Of a stretch of 64,000 bases of DNA, positions 26,760 through 35,723 are shown piece after piece. The stretch is from CBDDBX01 sp965225955 (lineage in GTDB: Bacteria > Acidobacteriota > Aminicenantia > UBA2199): assembly GCA_965225955.1 (NCBI GenBank), contig CBDDBX010000018.1:1-64000 (forward strand). Direction: 5' to 3'. The notes beneath the pieces are model-generated. The model did no database searches. It was given only the letters and a program-made list of their open reading frames with translations, and was not told where the DNA came from. Within the stretch, counting starts at the first letter, position 1; each line of letters opens with the position of its first letter. The translations under genes were made by a program, and so were the position numbers.

Positions 26760-27401
26760 TCAGTTACTTGTTATCCAGGTAACTCTTCTTAGAGAATCGT
26801 ATTCAAAATGTAAATCAAGTTTACCTGACGATGGCATAGAAAACCTTGCTGCAAACTCTTTAGCCTGGGTTCTGGTACTGAAAATTCTTATATATTTCCT
26901 TATGTGTTCTTTTACAACTTTATAGTTATCTCTGATATCAGAACTGAAAACAAACTTCATATCTGTAGAGTGAGGTTCAGGTATATCACGACTTACTTCC
27001 CCATTACTCTTCATCACTTTCTTAGGTTCCAGGCTGACAATTCTGATGATTATTGAGTTTTTCTTAACCTTCAAACGATTAACAACAACCAGATCCCCTT
27101 TATGAAAACAGTTTGTACAGTACTGACGCCCTTTAATAGATTTAATGAAAGTTGCAAAATTTCGCCTGTGTTTCCACTCACCACCATCTTTTATCTGCAC
27201 ATAGCATGTACCGTAAGCTGAGTTTCCAAACTCACCTTTTACAGACATTGCAGGAACATTATCCTGAACAATTACGCCAATGTACTTACCGGCAAACTCA
27301 TCTTTAAGACGATTTTTGATATCCGTCCCAAAGTCATTACCTGCACCATTTAATGAGCAGGTCAGCAAAGCTACTATCAAAATAAATAATGACAACTTCA
27401 T
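26760..27401 (-). CDS. Secreted hypothetical protein
   Basis: Not recognised. The 213 residues start with a signal peptide (1-20). The cysteine at LLTC is not a good lipobox, so it is more likely a soluble periplasmic protein. Features include a RRNFATFIKSIKG segment followed by YCTNCFHKGD (a CxxC pair that could bind metal or form a disulfide), a beta-rich LVVVNRLKVKKNSIIIRIVSLEPKK region and a helical end. It converges on the S46 gene and is divergent from fliW. No strong RBS was identified. I cannot assign a function. Confidence 0.7.
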   Translation of the reverse strand: MKLSLFILIVALLTCSLNGAGNDFGTDIKNRLKDEFAGKYIGVIVQDNVPAMSVKGEFGNSAYGTCYVQIKDGGEWKHRRNFATFIKSIKGRQYCTNCFHKGDLVVVNRLKVKKNSIIIRIVSLEPKKVMKSNGEVSRDIPEPHSTDMKFVFSSDIRDNYKVVKEHIRKYIRIFSTRTQAKEFAARFSMPSSGKLDLHFEYDSLRRVTWITSN

Positions 27402-27545
27402 TGTTACTACCTTTAAATCAGAAGATTCTATACACAGAGACTCTTCCTGCTTATCATAATAACTTTAATAAAAAAAATTTACAAACATTAAATCTGTTTT
27501 TTTGAATTTTTTTTTACTCACCCGGACCGGAGATATTTCATGAAG

Positions 27546-27574
27546 TTGTTTTTTAAAACCTCTTTATCTATAAT
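27546..27574 (+). promoter_or_regulatory. Promoter of fliW-csrA
   Basis: TTGTTT at 27546-27551, a 17-base spacer and TATAAT at 27569-27574. A housekeeping-type promoter rather than a recognisable flagellar sigma-28 site. Confidence 0.75.
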
Positions 27575-27597
27575 TATTTTTTATAACAGGTGAAAAA

Positions 27598-28065
27598 ATG
27601 GAAATTATTTCGAAACTACTAGGTAAAATTGAATTCGAAGAGCAGAGTATAATAGCGATTCCCGAAGGTCTCATAGGTATATCAGGTAACAGGCGTTTCA
27701 TACTGATTGAGAAAGAAGATCTCAACCCTTTTGTATATCTCCAGTCAGTAGATGATCCTGATTTTTCACTGGTTGTCATTAACCCGTTTCTGGCAGACAA
27801 CTCCTATATGATTGATATTGACCCTTCAGATCTTGAAGCTATCGGAGCAAAAGAGCAGGAAGATTTTATTGTGTTGTCAATAGTTGTTCTGGCAGACAGA
27901 ATCGAACACATAACTGTAAACCTTAAAGCACCGATAATAATCAACGTTAAATCCCAGAAAGGTAAACAGATAATTCTTCAGACTCTGGAGTATGGTGTTG
28001 CTGACCCTCTTGTAAAACGCCACACAATTGATTCAGCCGAACAGCAGAAAAAAGAGGAAAGCTAA
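27598..28065 (+). CDS. fliW: Flagellar assembly factor FliW
   Basis: A 155-residue protein that binds CsrA and is displaced by flagellin, linking flagellin level to translation. Typical features are GKIEFEEQSIIAIPEGLIGISGNRRFILIE at the N terminus, the FVYLQSVDDPDFSLVVINPF segment, and the ITVNLKAPIIINVKSQKGKQIIL block. AGGTG precedes the ATG. It is followed by csrA with one base between stop and start, the standard fliW-csrA pair. This is the best evidence in the window for flagella. Confidence 0.96.
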   Translation: MEIISKLLGKIEFEEQSIIAIPEGLIGISGNRRFILIEKEDLNPFVYLQSVDDPDFSLVVINPFLADNSYMIDIDPSDLEAIGAKEQEDFIVLSIVVLADRIEHITVNLKAPIIINVKSQKGKQIILQTLEYGVADPLVKRHTIDSAEQQKKEES

Positions 28066-28066
28066 G

Positions 28067-28318
28067 ATGCTGGTACTGAACAGAAAGAAAAACCAGAGCA
28101 TAGTAATTGGTAATAATATTGAGATAAAAATATTAAAAATAGGGAATAACTTTGTTGAGTTGGGCATTGATGCCCCTAAAGATTTATCAATATTCAGGGA
28201 CGAAGTCTTCAGGGAAATAAAAAAGCAGAACCTTCAGTCAGTTCAATCTGTTGATCAGAAAGATCTCAGCAGTATCAAGTCAATTTTCACAGCTTTTACC
28301 GACAAGAACAGTGAATAA
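28067..28318 (+). CDS. csrA: Carbon storage regulator / translational repressor CsrA
   Basis: An RNA-binding post-transcriptional regulator of 83 residues. MLVLNRKKNQSIVIGNNIEIKIL and VELGIDAPKDLSIFRDEVF match the CsrA fold. LSIFRDEV replaces the commoner VxVHRxEV, with the RNA-contacting Arg kept. The 25-residue tail after the core is longer than in E. coli. Extended tails are common in flagellate lineages with FliW and form part of the FliW interface. The start is set at MLVLN with GAGGA upstream; a longer frame overlapping fliW is rejected. Confidence 0.95.
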   Translation: MLVLNRKKNQSIVIGNNIEIKILKIGNNFVELGIDAPKDLSIFRDEVFREIKKQNLQSVQSVDQKDLSSIKSIFTAFTDKNSE

Positions 28319-28447
28319 TTGACCAAAACATACATATTCTGCGGATTCTAAACATAACATTAATACCAGAGGTTTGAATAATTCTTATAATCAAAAAGTA
28401 GAAGAGAGATTAATACCGTTAATCGGTAAGCTTCGGGAGGATAGATA

Positions 28448-29062
28448 ATGAGTAAAAAAAGATTGTTTATGGGTTGTGGTATTCTGACAGCCCTCGTGTT
28501 GTGCTTCCTTGTATTTTCAGGAATCTATGCTGTCAGTGCATACAATACAATGGTAGATCTGGATGAAACAGTAAAACGTGACTGGAGTCAGGTTGAGAAT
28601 GTATATCAGAGAAGAATGGATCTTATACCCAATCTGGTGGAAACAGTAAAAGGTTATGCTACCCATGAAAAAGAGACATTTGCAGCAGTTACAGAAGCAA
28701 GAGCCAAAGCCGGTGGTTCATTTAATATATCCAAAGATGCTCTTAGTGATCCTGCAGTATTCAGTAAATTCCAGCAGGCACAGAGTTCTCTTGGTTCTGC
28801 TTTAAGCAGGCTAATGGTAGTAATGGAAAAATATCCTGAATTAAAAGCAAATCAGAATTTCCTTAGTCTTCAGAGTCAGCTTGAAGGTACTGAAAACAGA
28901 ATCGCTGTTGAACGTAACAGATTCAATAAATCAGCAAAATATTTTAATGTATATATAAAAAAATTCCCTAAAGTATTTATTGCCCGTATGTTTGGGTTCA
29001 GTGAAAAGAGTTATTTTAAATCCGAAAAGGGAGCAGAAAAAGCTCCAAAGGTTAAATTCTAA
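28448..29062 (+). CDS. lemA: LemA family protein
   Basis: A 204-residue membrane-anchored helical protein. One N-terminal transmembrane segment (about 7-30) precedes the LemA core AYNTMVDLDETVKRDWSQVENVYQRRMDLIPNLVETVKGYATHE and VERNRFNKSAKYFNVYIKKFP. The family has no proven biochemical role. GGGAGG lies 9 bases before the ATG. It is the first gene of a three-gene unit with two TPM-domain proteins, the usual LemA neighbourhood. A TACCG-TTAAT-CGGTA inverted repeat sits just before the RBS. Confidence 0.93.
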   Translation: MSKKRLFMGCGILTALVLCFLVFSGIYAVSAYNTMVDLDETVKRDWSQVENVYQRRMDLIPNLVETVKGYATHEKETFAAVTEARAKAGGSFNISKDALSDPAVFSKFQQAQSSLGSALSRLMVVMEKYPELKANQNFLSLQSQLEGTENRIAVERNRFNKSAKYFNVYIKKFPKVFIARMFGFSEKSYFKSEKGAEKAPKVKF

Positions 29063-29733
29063 TGAGCATGAAACTATCAGTTGAAGACAAATCCCTCCTT
29101 AAGGAGGCTGTAAGAAAGGCTGAGTTAAATACTTCAGGGGAAATAACCACTGCTTTTATAAAAGAGAGTGACAGCTATGCTCCTTATGAACTGGCCTTTG
29201 CACTGGCTTCAGGTTTCGTATATTTTCTGATTGCCACATTCTATCTTGATTATATTGAAGAGTTCCTGCAATCATTTTTCTGGGACTACTCATCATTCCA
29301 TCTGGCAGGCTTCTATGGTCTTTCTATTTTTGCGGTTATAACTATTGCATATCTTTTAAGCAATATTCCTGTTATAGACAGATTGATTATTCCACGTAGA
29401 GTAATGGTAACTAAAACCAGACAGAGAGCTCTGAGACATTTCGTAGAATCAGGTGTTAGCTACACAAGAGACAGAACCGGAATACTTATTTTCATATCTG
29501 AACTGGAACGCAGAGTGGAACTTATAGCAGATAAAGGTATCTCTGAGAAAATAGAACAGAGTCAGTGGGACGATATTGTTGCCAATATAATTGCAGGCGT
29601 CAGGAATAACAAACTTGCAGGTAATCTTGCAGAATCAGTGGAAACCTGTGGCAAATTACTGAGTGAACACTTCCCTATTAAATCAGACGACACCAACGAA
29701 CTCAGTAACGATATAACAATACTGGAGAAGTAA
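29062..29733 (+). CDS. TPM-domain membrane protein
   Basis: A 223-residue protein whose start overlaps the lemA stop (TAATG). It has an N-terminal TPM-domain half (LKEAVRKAELNTSGEITTAFIKES), two transmembrane helices (about 45-65 and 85-105), and then TGILIFISELERRVELIADKGISEKIEQSQWDDIV, a characteristic TPM (YgcG/Psb32) pattern. It is normally found paired with LemA and a second TPM protein, as here. The specific function is unknown. Envelope stress or quality control is suggested only by context. Confidence 0.88.
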   Translation: MSMKLSVEDKSLLKEAVRKAELNTSGEITTAFIKESDSYAPYELAFALASGFVYFLIATFYLDYIEEFLQSFFWDYSSFHLAGFYGLSIFAVITIAYLLSNIPVIDRLIIPRRVMVTKTRQRALRHFVESGVSYTRDRTGILIFISELERRVELIADKGISEKIEQSQWDDIVANIIAGVRNNKLAGNLAESVETCGKLLSEHFPIKSDDTNELSNDITILEK

Positions 29734-29734
29734 C

Positions 29735-30469
29735 ATGAAAAGATCTATAACGATAATAGCTGTACTTATTATATTAACTTTTACCTCCTCTCTCCAGGCT
29801 CTGGATATACCAAAGCTGAAAGGCAGAGTAAATGATCTGGCGGGTGTATTAAACAGTTCCGAAAGAGCTGACCTTGAAAACCGTCTTATGAGACTTGAAG
29901 AGCAGAGCAGTGCCCAGGTAGCAGTTCTTATTATTCCATCTCTTCGGGGAGAGAATCTTGAAAGCTGGTCTATCAGAGTTGCTGAAAAATGGCAACTGGG
30001 AGAAAAGGGGAAAGATAACGGTGCTATTCTTCTGATCTCCATGAGAGACAGGAAGCTGAGACTTGAAACTGGCTACGGACTTGAAGGCAGTCTTACAGAC
30101 GCTAAATCCAGCTATATAATAAGAAACGTTATTGCTCCTGGTTTTAAAAGAGGTAATTACTATAGCGGAATCCGTGATGGAGTAGATATAATAAGTGGCA
30201 TTATTCTTAAAACTGCAGATATATCCCCTAAAAAACTGAGAAAAAAGAGGAAAAATACAAGCCACTTCCCTTTCAGTATACTGGTAGTTGTGATATTCTT
30301 CATAGCCAGTATATTTAAAGGCGGCGGTCGCAGAGGATACAGAAGAGGCGGAACAGCTGTCTTCTGGGGTGGTTCAGGTTACTCTTCTTCATCATCAGGC
30401 AGCAGCTTTGGTGGTTTCTCCGGTGGAGGAGGAAGTTTTGGAGGTGGTGGTTCATCAGGAGGCTGGTAA
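29735..30469 (+). CDS. TPM-domain protein with Gly/Ser-rich tail (YgcG-like)
   Basis: A 244-residue protein with a signal peptide (1-23), a TPM domain (about 24-150: GRVNDLAGVLNSSERADLENRL, QVAVLIIPSLRGENLESWSIRVAEKWQLGEKGKDNGAILLISMRDRKLRLETGYGLEG) and one transmembrane helix near 178-195. The terminal region is rich in Gly and Ser and ends GGGGSSGGW, the usual form of YgcG-type proteins. It starts one base after the previous stop. Its last 15 bases overlap the convergent pseudouridine synthase gene. Confidence 0.92.
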   Translation: MKRSITIIAVLIILTFTSSLQALDIPKLKGRVNDLAGVLNSSERADLENRLMRLEEQSSAQVAVLIIPSLRGENLESWSIRVAEKWQLGEKGKDNGAILLISMRDRKLRLETGYGLEGSLTDAKSSYIIRNVIAPGFKRGNYYSGIRDGVDIISGIILKTADISPKKLRKKRKNTSHFPFSILVVVIFFIASIFKGGGRRGYRRGGTAVFWGGSGYSSSSSGSSFGGFSGGGGSFGGGGSSGGW

Positions 30470-31309
30470 ACAGACTCTGTTGAAAAAATCCTCCAGCATC
30501 TTACTGGAAAGGCGGACTCTGAGGTTCCTGCCTTTCCATGGGATATTATATCCCCTGCAGATAAGACCGATTCCTCTTCCCTTCATTGATTCGCCCCCAT
30601 AAAGAGTGTCTCCTTTTAAAGGAGATACAGAATCAGCGGCATGACATCTTATCTGGTGCCTTCTGCCAGTAAAAATAAAAACCGAATATACGCATGTTCC
30701 TGTTTTTATAAAAAGAGTATCAGCAATTTTACCTTTGCTATCCACTCTGGTCCTGGATCCATCACTGGAAATCTTATTAACTATCCTGTACCTGTCCCCT
30801 TTATCACTCTCTGTACATGCGGTATACCACTTATTAATCTGCCTGTCCATTATAAGCCTGAACAGTGCTTTTTCACTTCTCTTATTCTTTGGAAAAATTA
30901 CGAGACCTTCCACCACTCTGTCCAGCCGGGTAACAGGAACAGATTTATAAGAGATACCAGACTCTTCAAGATACTTATTAACTCCATGGTTCAGATTATA
31001 AAACCTGGTAGCCGGTACTTCGTGCACATTGATTCCAGGAGGTTTATAAACCACTAGAAGATCCTGATTTTCAAAAATCAGATCTGATGGGGACAGGCGG
31101 TACTCTTTTCCCTGTCCGGGACTTGTATATACTCTTACAGTAGCCCCTTTCAGAACTACAGTTTCCTTCTTCATTATTCTTTCCCGTGAGTTTTTCCATA
31201 CCCCTCCTGATTCAATAACAGTTTCAGGTTCAATATCTGCTGGTAGATTGCTTTTCAGCAACTTATCTACAGAAACATCTTCTTTGGCAGTAATAAAATA
31301 TCTTGGCAT
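30455..31309 (-). CDS. RluA-family RNA pseudouridine synthase
   Basis: A 284-residue protein with an N-terminal S4-like part (VDKLLKSNLPADIEPETVIESGGVWKN) and a catalytic domain (about 78-280). The catalytic aspartate is in VTRLDRVVEGLVIFPKN; the usual HRLDxxTSGLL has become TRLDRVVEGLV, keeping Arg-Leu-Asp. TGRRHQIRCH and the LYGG segment are also family marks. The target base is not predictable. Two GGGGACAGG words fall inside this gene (30791, 31089). The 3' end overlaps the TPM gene by 15 bases. Confidence 0.88.
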   Translation of the reverse strand: MPRYFITAKEDVSVDKLLKSNLPADIEPETVIESGGVWKNSRERIMKKETVVLKGATVRVYTSPGQGKEYRLSPSDLIFENQDLLVVYKPPGINVHEVPATRFYNLNHGVNKYLEESGISYKSVPVTRLDRVVEGLVIFPKNKRSEKALFRLIMDRQINKWYTACTESDKGDRYRIVNKISSDGSRTRVDSKGKIADTLFIKTGTCVYSVFIFTGRRHQIRCHAADSVSPLKGDTLYGGESMKGRGIGLICRGYNIPWKGRNLRVRLSSKMLEDFFNRVCLPAS

Positions 31310-31435
31310 CTTTCTATTATATCAGTATAATCCTAATCAGTTAAATCAAGTCTGAAAAGATAAACTCAGAGTTGATAAAGTAGCTTGGGAATTACATATA
31401 GTATTTAATTGAGATCTCAACACCGGGAGGAGTTC

Positions 31436-33388
31436 ATGGGAAAAAAAAAGATCCTTATTGTTGATGACAGTTACATGATGAGAACTGTAATAAGAAAAGA
31501 GCTTAACAGAGAAGAATTTCATATAGAAGAGGCTTCAGATGGCAATGAAGCTCTGAAAAAAATTTCTGCCGGTTTCATCCCCGACCTCATTACTTTGGAC
31601 AGAGACATGCCTGTTATGGATGGTTTTGAAACCTGTCGCACACTTAATTTATTTAAATACTCTCATCTATTCAGTAAGTTCAAAAACAGTAGAGCTCCGG
31701 TAATATTCATAACCTCAAGTGAAACCGTTGAAGACAGAATCAAAGGATACAATCTGGGGGCACTGGATTTTATAACCAAGCCTTTTCTGGAAGGAGAACT
31801 TTACGATAAAGTTACCCGTATTCTCTTTCCACGTAAATCCCTTGAAGGGGCTACAATCCTGATAGTTGATGATAGTATCCCCGCCAGAATGGCTTTGAGT
31901 CAGCCTCTTACTGCTGAAGGTATAAACGTTATTGAAGCAGAAAACGGTATCTCTGCTTACGAAACTATTTGTAATAAGATGTCGGGAATAGATATTGTTA
32001 TTACCGATCTGGAGATGCCGGAAATGGATGGTCTTGAACTATGCAGAAAGATAAGATCTGAATTATGGTTAAAAGATATTCCTGTAATCTTTTTAACTGG
32101 AAGTGAATACCTTCACAGAGTTCTGGAAATTTTCAGAGCAGGAGGTACAGATTATATTGCCAAACCCTTTGTGAAAGAAGAGATGCTTGCAAGAATCTTT
32201 GTTCATCTTGATAAAATGCGTCTGAATAAAAAGTTGAGAAACACTGTACTGGAGTTGCAGAAAAATCTGGAGATGAACAATGAGTTTACAGCAATGCTTA
32301 CTCACGACATGAGAACTCCTCTTAATGGTATTATAGGGTTTGCTGAGCTTCTTCAGTTAGACAGTAATCTTGAGCCTGAAGTAGAAGAGAATATAACTCT
32401 CATAAAAAAATCCGGTGAAACTCTTCTCACTCTTATTAATGACATACTGGATTTATCAAAAATAAGAGAAGTAAAAAAGAACAGGGATTTTGATTCAATA
32501 TCTCTGAATCAGATAGCCCGACAGAGTATAAAAGCGGTTTCAAGTCTTGCTGAAATTAAAGAACAGCGCATTAAATTTATCATGGAAGAACAGCAGTTCA
32601 ATATTAATGGTGACAGTGCTTCACTTTTAAGAGTAATAAATAATCTTTTAGGCAATGCAGTTAAATTCTCACCAAGAGGTTCCAGTATCGAAGTTGAATT
32701 AAAAAGCGGCCAGTCAGAATCTACAGTTTCCCTTACAGTAAAAGATCATGGGATAGGTATTGCTGAAGACAGATTACCATATCTATTTGATAAATTTTCC
32801 AGAATATCCAGAGAAGGTACAGAAGGAGAAGCAAGTACAGGCCTGGGAATGTCTATTGTAAAAGAGGTTGTGGAATCACATAACGGTACAATCGATGTTG
32901 AAAGTAAGCCAGGTAAAGGAAGTAAATTTATAGTAACCTTCCCGGTTATTTCAGCTATTAACAAACAGGTAAAACAGGAACCTGAAATTATTCACAATAT
33001 TCCGGCATCAGATTTTTGTGATTGCACAATACTTGTTGCTGAGGACAATCCGGTTAACAGACTTATAATTTCCAGGATACTTGAGAACTATGGCTGTAAT
33101 GTTGAGACAACAAATAATGGACAGGAAGCTCTGGATGCTCTTGAGAAAAATCTCAGCAAATATTCAATGATAATTATGGACAGACATATGCCGGTTATGG
33201 ATGGCCTTGAAGCAACACAGGAGATAAGAGCCCGTGATATTAACCTTCCAATTATAGCTATGTCTGCCAACTCATCTCCAGATGATATAAGAGCCTTTTT
33301 AAAAGCAGGAATGGATTCATGGATTCCTAAACCCGTTAATCACCAGATAGTACTTAAAATACTTAACAAATGGGTGAATAACAGCTGA
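31436..33388 (+). CDS. Hybrid histidine kinase with two N-terminal receivers and one C-terminal receiver
   Basis: A 650-residue soluble kinase with the order REC-REC-HisKA-HATPase-REC. Receiver 1 (about 5-125) has IVDDS and phospho-acceptor TLDRDMPVMDG. Receiver 2 (about 140-255) has IVDDS and VITDLEMPEMDG. The HisKA histidine is in MLTHDMRTPLNGIIGF. ATP-binding boxes are NNLLGNAVKFS, DHGIGIAEDRLPYLFDKF and STGLGMSIVKEV. The last receiver (about 530-645) has VAEDNPVNR and IMDRHMPVMDG. No transmembrane segment or sensor domain is present, so input must come by phosphotransfer or partner proteins. The start is placed at MGKKKILIV with GGGAGG upstream. Confidence 0.94.
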   Translation: MGKKKILIVDDSYMMRTVIRKELNREEFHIEEASDGNEALKKISAGFIPDLITLDRDMPVMDGFETCRTLNLFKYSHLFSKFKNSRAPVIFITSSETVEDRIKGYNLGALDFITKPFLEGELYDKVTRILFPRKSLEGATILIVDDSIPARMALSQPLTAEGINVIEAENGISAYETICNKMSGIDIVITDLEMPEMDGLELCRKIRSELWLKDIPVIFLTGSEYLHRVLEIFRAGGTDYIAKPFVKEEMLARIFVHLDKMRLNKKLRNTVLELQKNLEMNNEFTAMLTHDMRTPLNGIIGFAELLQLDSNLEPEVEENITLIKKSGETLLTLINDILDLSKIREVKKNRDFDSISLNQIARQSIKAVSSLAEIKEQRIKFIMEEQQFNINGDSASLLRVINNLLGNAVKFSPRGSSIEVELKSGQSESTVSLTVKDHGIGIAEDRLPYLFDKFSRISREGTEGEASTGLGMSIVKEVVESHNGTIDVESKPGKGSKFIVTFPVISAINKQVKQEPEIIHNIPASDFCDCTILVAEDNPVNRLIISRILENYGCNVETTNNGQEALDALEKNLSKYSMIIMDRHMPVMDGLEATQEIRARDINLPIIAMSANSSPDDIRAFLKAGMDSWIPKPVNHQIVLKILNKWVNNS

Positions 33389-33390
33389 AT

Positions 33391-33960
33391 CTATTCAGAA
33401 TAGTGAAGCAGCTCTTTATTTATACTGTAAGTCCAGGGTATTGAAGAGTTTTTCCAGCCATTTTTCTTTCTGAGTCCATAAAAAGGGCTGCTATTATCTT
33501 TTATTTTGTCACCTTCAAAACCATCTGTTACAGAATATACATTCTTAAAACCGGCTTTAAAAAGAATATTGGCTCCCACAGCACTTCTGCCACCACTTCT
33601 GCATATAAGAAAGATTTTTGCACCTTTACCTGCAACCTTGGAAATTTGCTCAACAAAGCTCTGATTCTTAACCATAGAAGGCCTTTTCCCCATATACCAG
33701 CCACTCTTCATATAAAAGAGGGGTATATTATGAGCCATAGCCGGATGCCCTACAAAAGAGTACTCTTCCGGTGTTCTTATATCTATGATCTTTATTGCCT
33801 GATCCTTTTTCCATTCAACATACGAAGCCGCAGCAGTTATATGCAGACCAGCAAGAGTTCTCTTCCGGGGATTAACTTTTTCTTCTTCTGCCCAAACACT
33901 AAGAGCTGTCAATATACAGAAAACACTGAAAAAAGATCTTATAAAATTCTTCAAATTCAT
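33391..33960 (-). CDS. Secreted rhodanese-like protein
   Basis: A 189-residue periplasmic protein with a signal peptide (about 1-24) and one rhodanese domain. The active-site loop is LICRSGGRSAVGA with the cysteine intact, and DIRTPEEYSFVGHPAMAHNIPLFY precedes it. It may move sulfane sulfur or reduce an oxyanion; the substrate is unknown. The start at MNLKNF follows AGGAG. It is divergent from the marR-RND operon, with TATAAT about 20 bases before the RBS. Confidence 0.9.
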   Translation of the reverse strand: MNLKNFIRSFFSVFCILTALSVWAEEEKVNPRKRTLAGLHITAAASYVEWKKDQAIKIIDIRTPEEYSFVGHPAMAHNIPLFYMKSGWYMGKRPSMVKNQSFVEQISKVAGKGAKIFLICRSGGRSAVGANILFKAGFKNVYSVTDGFEGDKIKDNSSPFYGLRKKNGWKNSSIPWTYSINKELLHYSE

Positions 33961-34029
33961 TACTAAACTCCTGATAAAGATTATACTACGTAACAAAACT
34001 ACAAATAGATACAAAATATCACCTTTGTG

Positions 34030-34058
34030 TTGACAAAATCAGGTTTTGTAAATAAAAT
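34030..34058 (+). promoter_or_regulatory. Promoter of the marR-RND operon
   Basis: A perfect TTGACA at 34030-34035, a 17-base spacer and TAAAAT at 34053-34058. Confidence 0.9.
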
Positions 34059-34060
34059 TT

Positions 34061-34077
34061 AGTTGCGAAACACAACT
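34061..34077. promoter_or_regulatory. MarR-type operator, copy 1
   Basis: AGTTGCGAAACACAACT is a 5+7+5 inverted repeat beginning 2 bases after the -10 box, so a bound repressor would cover the transcription start. Confidence 0.8.
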
Positions 34078-34090
34078 GTTGGAGATAGCA

Positions 34091-34576
34091 ATGAAAATTC
34101 AAAACATTGAAGAAAATCAGCCATTAGGTAAATTATTAGGTCACACAGCTAAATCTTTTTTTAAAGCAATAAATCAGAGATTTAAGGAACACGACCCGTC
34201 AATGAATGCTGAACTTGGACTGCTTCTATACAAAATACACTTCCATGAGGGAATTGCCCAGAACACTCTGGCTGAACATTTCATGAAAGACAAGCCATCA
34301 ATAACAAGAGCCATAGATCAGCTTGAAAAGAAGGGATACGTCATGAGAGTGTCTGATCCGAGAGATCGGAGGGTTAAATTATTATACATATCACCGGAAG
34401 GTAAAAAAATAATGCCGGATTTCATTAATCTGGGTGTTAGACTTGAAGAGGATGTTACCAGAGGCATCCCGAAAGAGGAGATTACCGTAATGAAAAAGGC
34501 TTTAGACAAAATCAGAGAAAATCTAAAAAAGATAAACCAGAAAGATATGGTTGACGTACACAATAGTTGTGAATAG
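34091..34576 (+). CDS. MarR family transcriptional regulator
   Basis: A 161-residue winged-helix repressor. The recognition region is QNTLAEHFMKDKPSITRAIDQLEKKGYVMRVSDPRDRRVKLLYISPEGKKI, with the conserved wing DPRDRR. The start at MKIQNIEEN has GGAG 7 bases before; a TTG 12 bases upstream is rejected. It is the first gene of an efflux operon and very likely its autorepressor, since matching 17-base palindromes flank it. Ligand unknown, probably a substrate of the pump. Confidence 0.93.
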   Translation: MKIQNIEENQPLGKLLGHTAKSFFKAINQRFKEHDPSMNAELGLLLYKIHFHEGIAQNTLAEHFMKDKPSITRAIDQLEKKGYVMRVSDPRDRRVKLLYISPEGKKIMPDFINLGVRLEEDVTRGIPKEEITVMKKALDKIRENLKKINQKDMVDVHNSCE

Positions 34577-34581
34577 CAACT
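34565..34581. promoter_or_regulatory. MarR-type operator, copy 2
   Basis: AGTTGTGAATAGCAACT, same arms and spacing as the copy at 34061. It overlaps the marR stop codon and lies 14 bases before the adaptor gene, so it may control that boundary or loop with copy 1. Confidence 0.75.
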
Positions 34582-34595
34582 AAGCGGGAGGAACT

Positions 34596-35723
34596 ATGGA
34601 AAACAAAAAATTAAAAACGGTTATTGCAATTGCCGTATTAATAGGGCTTGCACTACTGGCTTCATCAATACTTGCAGGCTTCAAAGAAGAGAAAAAACAG
34701 CCAGCCAGAAAACCACAGATTAAAACAGTAACAGTAAAAAAAGTAGAAAATAAAACGATTCTTTCATCAATCAATGGATCAGGTCGGGTATCTTCACTTG
34801 AAACTTTCGATCTGGTATCTGAAGTATCTGGCAAGATTATGAAAGGAAACATACTATTCAAAAAAGGCCAGAGTTTTAAGAAAGGAGATTTGCTGGTAAA
34901 GATATATGATGAAGAGGCAAAACTTGCTCTTTACGCAAAAAAGAGCAGATTTCTCAACTCTGTGGCCAACATTCTGCCGGATTACAAGATAGATTACCCT
35001 GACAGATTCGATACTCTTCAGAAATTTTTCAATTCAATTAATATCAGAAAGTCGCTCCCTCCACTACCTGAACCAGCAACTCCAAAAGAGAAGATCTTCA
35101 TGGCTTCAAGAAATATTCTGAACGACTACTATTCAATCAAAAGCGATGAGATCAAACTTAAAAAACACCATATAAGAGCTCCATTTAGTGGCAGTTTCAC
35201 CAGCGTTTCCAGAGAGGTTGGCTCAATCGCAAATATGGGAACAAACCTGGCCAGAATCATCAGAACAGATATTCTGGAAATTGAAGTGCCTGTCCCTGCT
35301 GAACAGGCAGTTCTACTGTCAAAAGGCTCTTCTGCAATAATAAGTTCTTCAAAAGACAGACATAAAATAAGTGGAACCGTAACAAGAATATCCAGCTTTG
35401 TAGTACCCGAGACACATTCAATAGCAATATTTGTATCAATTGATGCAGAAAACAGAAAAGATATTTATCAGGGGCAGTATTACAATGTATCATTCCCTGG
35501 AATAGAGTTTGATCATGCTATCAAAATTCCCAGAAGTGCTCTTGTTAACAGCAAACAGGTATTTATCGTTGAAAAGGGAAAATTGAAGCTAAAAGAGATA
35601 ATAGTAGTAAAAAGAGATTCAGAAGAGGCTATCATTACTGGTCTCACAAACGGTACTCTGGTAGTTTCCCAGGCTCTTATCAATCCTAAAGAGAATACAC
35701 CTGTTAAGGTAATGGAAAAATGA
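34596..35723 (+). CDS. RND efflux periplasmic adaptor (membrane fusion protein)
   Basis: A 375-residue HlyD/AcrA-type protein. One N-terminal membrane anchor (about 8-28) precedes a lipoyl-like half-motif (SEVSGKIMKGNILFKKGQSFKKGDLLVKIYDEEAKL), a short helical hairpin (about 110-180), then the matching IRAPFSGSFTSVSREVGSIANMG and beta-barrel domains (GQYYNVSFPG). The hairpin is shorter than in AcrA. GGGAGG precedes the ATG. Its stop overlaps the start of the RND permease by 4 bases, so the two are co-translated. Contains one GGGACAGG-family word (35289). Confidence 0.93.
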   Translation: MENKKLKTVIAIAVLIGLALLASSILAGFKEEKKQPARKPQIKTVTVKKVENKTILSSINGSGRVSSLETFDLVSEVSGKIMKGNILFKKGQSFKKGDLLVKIYDEEAKLALYAKKSRFLNSVANILPDYKIDYPDRFDTLQKFFNSINIRKSLPPLPEPATPKEKIFMASRNILNDYYSIKSDEIKLKKHHIRAPFSGSFTSVSREVGSIANMGTNLARIIRTDILEIEVPVPAEQAVLLSKGSSAIISSSKDRHKISGTVTRISSFVVPETHSIAIFVSIDAENRKDIYQGQYYNVSFPGIEFDHAIKIPRSALVNSKQVFIVEKGKLKLKEIIVVKRDSEEAIITGLTNGTLVVSQALINPKENTPVKVMEK

